DNA of 33,184 nt from a virus, in the IMG/VR virus record IMGVR_UViG_3300036770_007567, positions 1 to 33,184 of that record; one strand, given 5' to 3'. The position numbers and the translations under genes were made by a program. Position 1 is the stretch's first letter; each line of letters opens with the position of its first letter. The notes under the pieces are model-generated. The model did no database searches. It was not told where the DNA came from and saw only the letters and a list, made by a program, of their open reading frames with translations. Below are positions 7,931-14,498 of the stretch, piece by piece.

Positions 7931-9863
7931 AGGCGGCAATGTATTCAAGGACGCCCAGGGCCAACCGCTGACCCAACGCATCCAGAAAGCCGATGTACCG
8001 GCCACGATCCAGTGGCTGGAGCAGCTTACTGGACTGGATCTCACGGGCAAAGAAAGCGACGAAGAAGGGGTCAGTACCAGCTGGCTTGGCAGTACAGGTC
8101 GCAGGACCGACAGCGGTGACGTGGATCTCGTGGTCACGGGCGTGACCAAGGATCAGTTGTATCAAACCCTGCTGGCTTGGTTGAACCGCCAGGGCCTGGA
8201 CCCACGTGAGTGGATCAAGAAAGCCGGTGAGCTGCACTTTCGCACACCCATAGCCGGAGACCCCCAGCGTGGCTATGTTCAGACAGATTTCAACTTTTAT
8301 GCATCGCCCGAAGCCACGGCCTGGGCCAAGTTCTACATGAGCGGCAGCAGCCAGAACTACAAAGGCATGCACCGCAATGTGCTGCTGTCGAGCCTGGCCA
8401 AGAGCCTAAACCTCAAAGTGGGCGGCAACGGCATGCTGAACCGCGCCGACAATGAGCTGGTCAAGGGTGGGCAGGATCCCGATGTGGTGGCCAAGACTCT
8501 GCTGGGCCCGGGACACACACGGGCAGATCTGCGCTCGGTGGAAAGCATTTATCGTGCCTTGGACAAGGATCCCCGGCGCGATGCCAAGCTGGCAGACTTC
8601 CGTGGCTATCTAGAGCGCGAAGGGCTGCAGGAGCCCGACACTCCCATGAGTGAGAGCGACGTCAACTTCATGGCACGACTGCGAGATCGCATAGTCAACA
8701 TGGGCATGCAGGTCATCATTGAGGCCGAGGAAAAGAAAGATCCTCGTATCCCGCATCCCGAAGATGCCGTGTTCTTGCAGGGCTCAGCCGGCGCTGGCCA
8801 GGCCATCGCTGATCTCGAAGGCGCGGTAAAAAATGCCGGCGCCACCACCATCAAGTGGGATGGCAAACCAGCCTTGGTCTGGGGTCGCTTGCCCAATGGA
8901 CGCTTGGCTGTCATGGACAAATACATGTTTGATGCCGGCTTCGCTGCACAAAGTCCCGCGGACTGGCAGCGTTATGATCAGCAAAAGGCATCGGGACGAC
9001 TGCGCGGAGATCTATATCCCAAGATCGAAGCCATATGGCCCGGTTTGGATGCTGCCACCCGGGGCTCAGGCTTTTACTGGGGCGACCTCATGTGGGCCGG
9101 ACGCTTGGAACCACAGCAGGGCGAATATCGTTTCCGTCCCAACACCGTGGAATACTCAGTGCCGGTCAACAGCCAGCTGGGTCGCACCATAGGCGACAAG
9201 ACCGGCGGCGTGGTGGTGCATCAAAAGTTCGCCAACCTAGGCGATAAAAAAGCCCAGGTCTGGGACGGTACCGGGCTGGAAAATGTACCGGGCGGCGTAG
9301 ACATCATACGTCCCAATGTGGGCATCAATTTCCGCCTGCAGATGCCAGCGGCCCAGATCAAGAACGCCAAGGCCGCGGTCAGCAAATATGGCAAGGCCGT
9401 GGACCAACTGCTGAACACCCTGCCCACCAGCACGCGCGAGCGCATCCAGACCTATTTCAACCAGCGCGTCACAGGCGGCACACAGGAGTCCTTGCATTCG
9501 TGGCTGCAAAAAAACATCAGCGCCAAGCAGTATCGGGCCTTGGTCACTGGCACGCCCAACGAACAAGGACAGTATGATGCCCGCACACAAAATCTGCCCG
9601 GCGCCCTGTACATGTTGGACAAGCAAAACCAACCCCAACCCAGCCCCGCCTACACCGGCCTCATGCAGATCTGGGACAGCATATATCAAGCCAAACTCAA
9701 CATGGCACAGCAGCTGGAATCACAGGTACAGGGACTCAAGCAAAGCACCGCGGGCAGACCCGAAGGTGAGGGCTTCGTTATCCCCACACCGCGTGGCTTG
9801 GTCAAGCTGGTGAATCGCGGCGTTTTCAGCGCCCAAAACGTGCAGCAAAACAATCCCAGATAG
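7917..9863 (+). CDS. Two-part protein: pol-beta-type nucleotidyltransferase plus ligase-like (DUF6267-type) region, 648 aa
   Basis: Residues 57-73 (LGSTGRRTDSGDVDLVV) match the active site of the pol-beta nucleotidyltransferase superfamily: GS, then D68-x-D70, with a possible third carboxylate at D124 (VQTDFNF). From about residue 245 a second region begins with DPRIPHPEDAVF. It has KWDG (K313) like motif I of ATP/RNA/DNA ligases, a motif-III-like FYWGDLMW, and GGVVVHQKF (430-438) like motif IV. It resembles the cyanophage family I know as DUF6267, with no proven function. The C-terminal 150 residues are helical and Gln-rich. I chose ATG 7917 because a longer reading from 7764 would cover most of the preceding gene in another frame. 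It lies in a late unit. Confidence 0.75.
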   Translation: MRINEGGNVFKDAQGQPLTQRIQKADVPATIQWLEQLTGLDLTGKESDEEGVSTSWLGSTGRRTDSGDVDLVVTGVTKDQLYQTLLAWLNRQGLDPREWIKKAGELHFRTPIAGDPQRGYVQTDFNFYASPEATAWAKFYMSGSSQNYKGMHRNVLLSSLAKSLNLKVGGNGMLNRADNELVKGGQDPDVVAKTLLGPGHTRADLRSVESIYRALDKDPRRDAKLADFRGYLEREGLQEPDTPMSESDVNFMARLRDRIVNMGMQVIIEAEEKKDPRIPHPEDAVFLQGSAGAGQAIADLEGAVKNAGATTIKWDGKPALVWGRLPNGRLAVMDKYMFDAGFAAQSPADWQRYDQQKASGRLRGDLYPKIEAIWPGLDAATRGSGFYWGDLMWAGRLEPQQGEYRFRPNTVEYSVPVNSQLGRTIGDKTGGVVVHQKFANLGDKKAQVWDGTGLENVPGGVDIIRPNVGINFRLQMPAAQIKNAKAAVSKYGKAVDQLLNTLPTSTRERIQTYFNQRVTGGTQESLHSWLQKNISAKQYRALVTGTPNEQGQYDARTQNLPGALYMLDKQNQPQPSPAYTGLMQIWDSIYQAKLNMAQQLESQVQGLKQSTAGRPEGEGFVIPTPRGLVKLVNRGVFSAQNVQQNNPR

Positions 9864-9882
9864 GCAGTTTTGGCTGCTTCTG

Positions 9883-9890
9883 GCTAAATA
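9883..9890 (+). promoter_or_regulatory. T4-type late promoter (GCTAAATA)
   Basis: GCTAAATA lies 38 bases before the ATG at 9929. A near-match CATAAATT at 9909-9916 sits closer to the start and could be a second or alternative site. Confidence 0.55.
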
Positions 9891-9928
9891 AAAGTAGGGC
9901 TAGACGCCCATAAATTAGGAGAATAGAA

Positions 9929-10411
9929 ATGGCTGTTTTTTATCGTTTCAATGGTGACGCTCAACCAGTATTTGCGCTGGATGTCAACAATGGTCCCCAG
10001 ACCGGCAACATCGGTTCCACCGATGCGCTGGTTCAAATGCAAGGTCCCAAGCTCAACTTCTTCAAGGTCCTCGTGAAGAACACCGGTGGTACTGCGATTG
10101 ACCTCCGTGATGAGCTGGGCACATACACCTCGGGTGTGTTTGATCCCGGTCTCGTGCAGATCCTCAACCAGTCGATCCAGCAGACCGCGACCATTGCTAT
10201 CTACCAAGTGGAAGGCGACGACACAGGTCAGATCTCTTATGCTCTGTACCCCAACGATGCCTACACTGCGGCTGATCTGCAGACACAGATCCGCGCTATC
10301 ACCAACGGTAGCACAGCGGGCAACGTCCAGGTCACCAGCAGCGACGGTACCACAGTTGGTATCGACGTCACTGGCACGCTTGTAACCAACCCTGGCTTCA
10401 AGCTGGCCTAA
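9929..10411 (+). CDS. Putative virion structural protein, probably abundant, 160 aa
   Basis: This small beta-rich acidic protein has no cysteine and starts MAVFYRFNGDAQPVF; it contains a helix-rich centre with QILNQSIQQTATIAIYQ and a Thr/Gly/Ser-rich end (SSDGTTVGIDVTGT). I do not recognise a named family, but composition and setting are those of a capsid decoration or tail part. AGGAGAAT precedes the ATG with good spacing. It forms a transcription unit of its own, with a late promoter before it and a strong terminator after it (10441-10468), which usually goes with a highly expressed structural gene. Confidence 0.7.
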   Translation: MAVFYRFNGDAQPVFALDVNNGPQTGNIGSTDALVQMQGPKLNFFKVLVKNTGGTAIDLRDELGTYTSGVFDPGLVQILNQSIQQTATIAIYQVEGDDTGQISYALYPNDAYTAADLQTQIRAITNGSTAGNVQVTSSDGTTVGIDVTGTLVTNPGFKLA

Positions 10412-10440
10412 TAGCCACACAACACTGTGTTGTAAGGAAG

Positions 10441-10468
10441 ACCCGGTTTCAACACCGGGTTTTTCTTT
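10441..10468 (+). terminator. Rho-independent terminator
   Basis: A perfect 7-bp stem ACCCGGT/ACCGGGT (10441-10447 with 10454-10460) closes a 6-base loop and is followed by a T-rich run (10460-10468). Weaker pairing extends the stem through GGAAG and TTTTC. It ends the message of the 160-aa virion protein just before the next late promoter. Confidence 0.88.
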
Positions 10469-10471
10469 GCC

Positions 10472-10479
10472 GTTAAATA
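10472..10479 (+). promoter_or_regulatory. T4-type late promoter (GTTAAATA), possibly leaderless
   Basis: GTTAAATA ends only 7 bases before the ATG at 10487. By T4 geometry transcription would begin at about 10485, leaving a 2-base leader and no ribosome binding site. Confidence 0.5.
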
Positions 10480-10486
10480 CCACGCC

Positions 10487-10903
10487 ATGAGCGTGACTAT
10501 ATCTTGCCGCACACGTTTCGACATCACTGCCACTGGTGTGCGCAACAACTACAAGCCCCAGCGTCTTCCTTATCAGCGCGACAATGGCGAGATCATCACT
10601 GATCGACTGCACTGGGAACGTGCCCGTAATCAACAAAGGAACTGGGAGACCATGAATCAAGTCATCAGCCTGCGTTGCCTGCCCGAAGATATCACGCAGC
10701 CCCAGCGCGACGGCGATGATTGGATCTTTGAATTCAAGATCGCCAATCCAGCATCCATCATGCTAGGCGAGGATGCCGTGGGACAGCTCAAACAAGATGC
10801 ACAAGGTGTGCCCATGATCATGGATCTTGATGAAACACCAGGTCTAGCGGCATTTATAACGTGTTCGGGACCGGACTGCAACACTTGGTTCTCTGTGAAT
10901 TAA
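10487..10903 (+). CDS. Conserved phage virion-associated protein, 138 aa
   Basis: The N-terminus SVTISCRTRFDITATGVRNN and the motif RNQQRNWETMNQ recall a conserved protein of T4-like cyanophages, by memory only. Its role is not known to me. The second half (WIFEFKIANPAS, then GVPMIMDLDETPG) is beta-rich. It lies between late promoters among virion genes, so a structural or assembly role is likely. There is no ribosome binding site before ATG 10487, and the late promoter is so close that the message may be leaderless. Confidence 0.72.
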   Translation: MSVTISCRTRFDITATGVRNNYKPQRLPYQRDNGEIITDRLHWERARNQQRNWETMNQVISLRCLPEDITQPQRDGDDWIFEFKIANPASIMLGEDAVGQLKQDAQGVPMIMDLDETPGLAAFITCSGPDCNTWFSVN

Positions 10904-10904
10904 A

Positions 10905-10912
10905 GCTAAATA
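10905..10912 (+). promoter_or_regulatory. T4-type late promoter (GCTAAATA)
   Basis: GCTAAATA begins two bases after the stop codon of the previous gene and ends 21 bases before ATG 10934. GGAGA at 10921-10925 serves as the ribosome binding site downstream of the predicted start. Confidence 0.6.
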
Positions 10913-10933
10913 ATCGCATTGGAGATTGTTTAG

Positions 10934-11200
10934 ATGGCTGATACAACTGATATAGAGAAAAAGAGTCTGGAAGCCCACGTTGAGTTGTGTGCAGAACGCT
11001 ACAGATTTCTAGAAAATCAACTGAAAACAGTTGAAGTCAAGGTCAGCGAGCTCAATGGCACAGTGAATGATGTGCATGACCTTGTGTCACGCATGGCCAC
11101 CAAACGATCTGATCAACTCATCGCCTGGGGAGGCACCATCATAGTGACTCTGCTGGGCGTGGTGGGCTGGCTGGCTGTAACTTATATTTTCAAACCTTGA
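10934..11200 (+). CDS. Small coiled-coil protein with C-terminal membrane anchor, 88 aa
   Basis: Residues 1-60 are a charged helix with heptad character (SLEAHVELCAERYRFLENQLKTVE region). Residues about 63-85 are a single hydrophobic membrane span (WGGTIIVTLLGVVGWLAV) followed by a short basic end. This layout resembles XhlA-type haemolysin/holin-associated proteins, so a role in lysis or membrane attachment is possible but unproven. The upstream late promoter fits lysis timing. Its stop TGA shares a base with the ATG of the next gene (TGATG), so the two are probably translated together. Confidence 0.72.
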   Translation: MADTTDIEKKSLEAHVELCAERYRFLENQLKTVEVKVSELNGTVNDVHDLVSRMATKRSDQLIAWGGTIIVTLLGVVGWLAVTYIFKP

Positions 11201-11715
11201 TGCAAGACGATCTGCTGCTGCAAAAACTACATCGCATAGTGGGACCAGACATGCTGTCCCTGCAGCGCCACACCATAACACAGGATCGCGGACGGTATCA
11301 GGTATTTGGCGATTGGGAGATCATCCAGGCCCCGGATCAGGCCCAGGTGTATCACAACGGTGATCTCAAGTTCATGGCCAGCAATGTGCGCACAGCCATG
11401 AGCTGGTGCGTGGCCGAACGGCACCGCAGATTTGAGCTCAGCCGCGACATAGCCCGCTGGGATCAACAGGTGCAACGTGTACAGCGCGACATCGCTCATA
11501 CCGCTGTGTTGCTGCGCCGTGTACAAGACCCTGACCTACGCCACACGATCCAAGACAAATTGCAACTCAAACGACAACTGCTGCGCGAAGCCAAAAACAG
11601 ATTATCGAAATGCATTGGCCGTGCTAAATACATTCAGATAAGAGGATTTAATGATGAAATTGCACGAACTCGGCGACTCACGCCAATCTGCACAACTGGC
11701 ACAGGCTCTCGCTAG
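11200..11715 (+). CDS. Conserved phage hypothetical protein, 171 aa
   Basis: The protein has an N-terminal mixed domain (LHRIVGPDMLSLQR, then YQVFGDWEIIQ and MASNVRTAMSWCVAERHRR) and a long basic helical region (about residues 85-145), ending in KYIQIRGFNDEIARTRR. I associate this pattern with a conserved protein of T4-like cyanophages, but no function is known to me. ATG 11200 is preferred over the adjacent TTG 11197. The 3' end overlaps the next gene by 65 bases in another frame, and the late promoter for that gene (11623-11630) lies inside this one. Confidence 0.7.
   Translation: MQDDLLLQKLHRIVGPDMLSLQRHTITQDRGRYQVFGDWEIIQAPDQAQVYHNGDLKFMASNVRTAMSWCVAERHRRFELSRDIARWDQQVQRVQRDIAHTAVLLRRVQDPDLRHTIQDKLQLKRQLLREAKNRLSKCIGRAKYIQIRGFNDEIARTRRLTPICTTGTGSR
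11623..11630 (+). promoter_or_regulatory. T4-type late promoter (GCTAAATA)
   Basis: GCTAAATA lies inside the 3' end of gene 11200-11715, 20 bases before ATG 11651, with AGAGGA as ribosome binding site between. Confidence 0.6.
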
Positions 11716-12568
11716 CCACACAGGCAAAGCCATAGATTTGGCCCGCATAGGCCCGCGCCGTGCCCAGGGCATGCTGGAACAGGTACGCCGTTTGCTGGGC
11801 GAAGCCCGCAACAGTGCGCGATTCCACCACAGCGAAAAAGATGGTGCATATCTGCAGCTCCTGATGATGGAGCAGGCCTTGGTGGGCCGTCTCAGCGAAC
11901 AGAATCCTCCCCAGGCCGCCGGCGCTGCTGGTCCCGCAGGCAACACCGCTGCTGTGGCCAACCCTGCCCAGGCTGCTGCCAAGATGCGCATGGCTGATCA
12001 AGAGCGCAAAAAGCAACTGCGCGATGCCATCAAAGCCAAGCAAGATGAGCTGCGCGATCTACAGAAGCAACTCAGCGCACCGCCCTCGGCCACCACGGCC
12101 ATGGAAAGCGTGAACTTGGTGGAAAGCGAACTGCAACAGGCCCAGGTAGTGTTGGCCGCGCAGGACATGGTGGACCAAGTGCAGGGCATGATGGAAGACG
12201 TCAGTGAGATGCAGTTCAAAGATCTGCCGGCCTTGAGCCAGAGCATCAAGAATGACATGGGCGTGGAACAGGCCACGGCGTTCCAAGCCGCCGCCAGTGC
12301 TGCACTTACCACTCTGTTGCAGAGTGTGCAGACCGCCAAGACCGCACTGGAAGGCGCGCAGGGTGCCTTGACTGGACAGACCCCAGTGGTGCCCGGTGAC
12401 GTAGGTGCTGAAGTGGGCGCCGCGATGGGTGCTGAGTTGGGCGCTGAAGCCGGTGCCGAAGCCGGTGCCGAAATGGGTGCAGAACTTCCAGCGCCACCTC
12501 CGGCCGACGACGAAGAAGAAGAGCCCGAAAGCGACGATACAGCAGCCCTGGGCCGCGAAAGACGCTGA
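11651..12568 (+). CDS. Putative prohead core or virion assembly protein, 305 aa
   Basis: The protein is long, helical and low in aromatic residues. It has a basic N-terminal helix bundle (1-80), an Ala/Pro/Gly linker (about 83-110), a strong coiled coil (about 113-145, rich in K, E, Q), a second helical domain (about 150-240), an Ala/Gly/Glu repeat (GAEAGAEAGAEMGAE), and an acidic Pro-rich tail with DDEEEEPESDD. This is the look of a scaffold or prohead core protein, and I recall related proteins in T4-like cyanophages, but I cannot show identity. AGAGGA precedes the double ATG 11651/11654. It has its own late promoter inside the previous gene. Confidence 0.68.
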   Translation: MMKLHELGDSRQSAQLAQALASHTGKAIDLARIGPRRAQGMLEQVRRLLGEARNSARFHHSEKDGAYLQLLMMEQALVGRLSEQNPPQAAGAAGPAGNTAAVANPAQAAAKMRMADQERKKQLRDAIKAKQDELRDLQKQLSAPPSATTAMESVNLVESELQQAQVVLAAQDMVDQVQGMMEDVSEMQFKDLPALSQSIKNDMGVEQATAFQAAASAALTTLLQSVQTAKTALEGAQGALTGQTPVVPGDVGAEVGAAMGAELGAEAGAEAGAEMGAELPAPPPADDEEEEPESDDTAALGRERR

Positions 12569-12569
12569 C

Positions 12570-12911
12570 ATGCAGGTCACTGAAGTCACTGGCGTGAGTC
12601 CGGAACGACTGGCGGCAGTGGCCAAGTTTCTCATGGGACGGGCCGAAGATTCTGACGCCGACAAGAAAATCAACATTGGTTCGTTCCTCAACATCGCTTC
12701 CAGCCTGGGCATCAACATCACACCGGCCCAGCTGAGAGATCTCAGCCAGCAGCCACCGCTGAATGGTTTGATCCGCAACATCGACGGGGACAACACATCG
12801 GGTCAAGTGGTGTTTCACGGCGCCAAGGCCGATCCCACACAAATGGCCACTGACAAGGCACAACAAGTGGTGAACAAAAACGCCATGCGAGCAGCAAAAA
12901 AAGGAGCATGA
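12570..12911 (+). CDS. Conserved phage protein, probable assembly partner of the preceding gene, 113 aa
   Basis: The protein starts MQVTEVTGVSPERLAAVAKFLMGRAED, has a helical core (IGSFLNIASSLGINITPAQLRD region), then a short beta segment (SGQVVFHGAK) and a basic helical end. No function is known to me. It begins one base after the stop of the putative scaffold gene, so the two are translated together and may form one complex. A longer reading from 12405 in this frame would run through the scaffold coding region and is not supported. Confidence 0.7.
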   Translation: MQVTEVTGVSPERLAAVAKFLMGRAEDSDADKKINIGSFLNIASSLGINITPAQLRDLSQQPPLNGLIRNIDGDNTSGQVVFHGAKADPTQMATDKAQQVVNKNAMRAAKKGA

Positions 12912-12913
12912 TA

Positions 12914-13030
12914 ATGGACGCACTTTTCTGGTTGTTGATTGGAGCATTCGTTGGATGGAATCTGCCCCAGCCGTTCTGGGCCAAGATGCTGCAGGCCAAA
13001 CTCGTAGACCTAGTCAGCAAAAAGTCGTAA
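12914..13030 (+). CDS. Tiny single-span membrane protein, 38 aa
   Basis: The product begins MDALFWLLIGAFVGWNLPQP and continues with an amphipathic helix and a Lys-rich end (VSKKS). Residues 2-17 can span a membrane. AAGGAG at 12901-12906 is seven bases before ATG 12914, a good site; an in-frame ATG at 12908 is too close to it. The xxGAFxGWNLPQPxWAK pattern is, to my memory, shared with small proteins of T4-like cyanophages. The role is unknown; a lysis-related or inner-membrane peptide is possible. Confidence 0.65.
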   Translation: MDALFWLLIGAFVGWNLPQPFWAKMLQAKLVDLVSKKS

Positions 13031-13033
13031 AAT
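13005..13033 (+). promoter_or_regulatory. Candidate sigma70 promoter for iscU
   Basis: TAGACC (13005-13010) and TAAAAT (13028-13033) are 17 bases apart, placing the start of transcription near 13040, just before the AAAGGAG at 13046-13052. Boxes match 4/6 and 5/6. It would separate the Fe-S genes from the late genes upstream. Confidence 0.42.
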
Positions 13034-13057
13034 ACTACGTGATTGAAAGGAGACGGC

Positions 13058-13447
13058 ATGGCTTATAGCCAGCAGGTCATCGACCATTACGAGAACCCAC
13101 GCAACGTGGGATCATTTGACAAACACGACATTGACGTAGGCACTGGGATGGTAGGCGCCCCGGCCTGCGGTGATGTGATGAAACTGCAAATCAAGGTGGA
13201 CAACCATGGCGTCATCACTGATGCGAAATTCAAAACCTACGGCTGTGGCTCAGCGATTGCTTCGTCAAGCCTTGTCACAGAGTGGGTCAAGGGTAAAACA
13301 CTGGATCAGGCAGCAACAATCCGCAACACCGATATCGCAGAAGAGTTGGCCTTGCCCCCGGTAAAGATACATTGTTCGATACTCGCGGAAGACGCTATCC
13401 GAGCAGCCATAGAGGATTATCGTAAGAAGCATGATAACGCTGACTGA
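13058..13447 (+). CDS. iscU: Iron-sulphur cluster scaffold protein IscU, 129 aa
   Basis: IscU is the scaffold on which 2Fe-2S and 4Fe-4S clusters are built from sulphur given by the cysteine desulphurase IscS. The sequence is close to the proteobacterial protein along its whole length and same size. It keeps the three ligands C37 (GAPACGDV), C63 (TYGCGS) and C106 (VKIHCS), the D39 that allows cluster release, and the LPPVK motif (99-103) that binds the HscA chaperone. It should therefore work with the host IscS/HscA/HscB machinery. ATG 13058 has AAAGGAG with good spacing. It overlaps iscA by 17 bases. Wording such as KGKTLDQA and [10 protein letters not shown] seems closest to betaproteobacterial IscU, an inference about origin. 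Confidence 0.95.
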   Translation: MAYSQQVIDHYENPRNVGSFDKHDIDVGTGMVGAPACGDVMKLQIKVDNHGVITDAKFKTYGCGSAIASSSLVTEWVKGKTLDQAATIRNTDIAEELALPPVKIHCSILAEDAIRAAIEDYRKKHDNAD

Positions 13448-13757
13448 AAATGCTGCTGACAAAGTGCGTCAACAGTTGGCCCGCCGAGGTCAAGGTCTGG
13501 GCATACGTGTGGGAGTCAAGACCACGGGCTGCTCGGGACTGGCCTATGTGCTGGAGTTCGTGGACGCGGCTCCGGCGACACAGGATCAATTTGTGTACGA
13601 GCAACATGGAGTCCGTATCTGGGTGGATGGCAGCAGCCTGCCCTATGTCAACGGACTGACCATGGACTGGCAGCGCCAAGGCCTCAACGAAGGTTTTGAA
13701 TTTATCAACCCCAATGAACGCGACCGCTGCGGTTGCGGAGAGAGTTTCCGAGTCTAA
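13431..13757 (+). CDS. iscA: Iron-sulphur cluster carrier IscA (A-type), 108 aa
   Basis: A-type carriers take iron or clusters from the scaffold to target enzymes. The three conserved cysteines are present: C34 in [13 protein letters not shown], and C100 and C102 in the C-terminal CGCGESF. Length is normal (E. coli IscA has 107 residues). The start ATG 13431 lies inside the end of iscU and the stop TAA overlaps the next start (TAATG at 13755-13759), so iscU, iscA and the nuclease are translated as a chain. ErpA or SufA could be argued, but the [12 protein letters not shown] region and pairing with IscU favour IscA. Confidence 0.92.
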   Translation: MITLTENAADKVRQQLARRGQGLGIRVGVKTTGCSGLAYVLEFVDAAPATQDQFVYEQHGVRIWVDGSSLPYVNGLTMDWQRQGLNEGFEFINPNERDRCGCGESFRV

Positions 13758-14473
13758 TGCTGGTAGAAAAATTTCTGTACACGCCCCTGGATCGCACCAG
13801 TGTGGAAGGGCGTCGTATGTATTCCACGCCCGATGGTGCCCGTGTGCCATCAGTGACCACTGTGCTGGATCGCACCAAACCCGAAGAAGCTCGACGCGCT
13901 CTGCAGGAGTGGAAACGCCGAGTGGGCACTGAGCAGGCCCAGCAGATCACCACCGAAGCTGCCAATCGTGGCACCAAGATGCACACCTATCTAGAACACT
14001 ATATCTTGACCGGTGAGCTGCGTCCGCGTCCCAATAATCCCTTTGCCTGGGCCAGTCATGCCATGGCACAAACTGTTATTGATCAAGGTCTACGGGGGCA
14101 TGTGGATGAATTCTGGGGCGTGGAAGTACCGCTGTATTTCCCCCAGGTCTACGCGGGAACCACGGATGGTGTGGGTCTGCATCAAGGCCAACCCGCGATC
14201 TTGGACTACAAGCAGACCAACAAACCCAAGCGTCGCGAGTGGATCGGGGACTACTTCCTGCAGCTGGCTGCCTATGCTGCGGCCCACAACGAGCTGCACG
14301 GCACAGACATCCGTCGTGGCGTGATCATGATGTGTGTGCGTCCCGAGCAGGATGCCAGCATGAACATCACTGTACCACCGCAATACCAGCAGTTTGTGTT
14401 GGAAGGCGATGAGTTTGATCACTACACTGATCAGTGGTGGAAACGTCTTGAGCAGTACTATCTAAGCGCATAA
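13757..14473 (+). CDS. PD-(D/E)XK exonuclease, RecB/Cas4/MGME1-like, 238 aa
   Basis: The motif order fits the RecB-type nuclease clan: H76 in GTKMHTYLE, E123 in GVEVPL, D137 in GTTDG, the core D150-Y-K152 in ILDYKQT, and Q169-x3-Y173 in LQLAAYA. Such enzymes degrade or process DNA ends and occur widely in T4-like phages for recombination and host DNA breakdown. It contains only one cysteine, so it cannot hold the 4Fe-4S cluster of true Cas4 or AddB nucleases, and its coupling to iscA is not explained by a cluster of its own. ATG 13757 overlaps the iscA stop; upstream in-frame codons would only extend into iscA. Confidence 0.85.
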   Translation: MLVEKFLYTPLDRTSVEGRRMYSTPDGARVPSVTTVLDRTKPEEARRALQEWKRRVGTEQAQQITTEAANRGTKMHTYLEHYILTGELRPRPNNPFAWASHAMAQTVIDQGLRGHVDEFWGVEVPLYFPQVYAGTTDGVGLHQGQPAILDYKQTNKPKRREWIGDYFLQLAAYAAAHNELHGTDIRRGVIMMCVRPEQDASMNITVPPQYQQFVLEGDEFDHYTDQWWKRLEQYYLSA

Positions 14474-14476
14474 ATA
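14469..14476 (+). promoter_or_regulatory. T4-type late promoter (CATAAATA)
   Basis: CATAAATA overlaps the stop codon of the nuclease gene and ends 22 bases before the GTG start at 14499. GAGGAAG at 14488-14494 follows. Confidence 0.62.
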
Positions 14477-14498
14477 CCCTTAGAATTGAGGAAGAAAC

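Noticed and set aside
12400-12480. Tandem repeat in DNA at the end of the scaffold-like gene
   Set aside because: It reflects an in-frame Gly-Ala-Glu protein repeat, not a regulatory or mobile repeat.
12405-12569. Longer start for the 113-aa protein
   Set aside because: The added residues are Trp/Pro/Lys-rich out-of-frame readings of the scaffold-like gene's Ala/Gly/Glu repeat.
13757-14473. Cas4-type 4Fe-4S nuclease, part of a CRISPR system
   Set aside because: Only one cysteine is present, no Cas1/Cas2 or repeats are nearby, and the motif set fits general phage RecB-like exonucleases.
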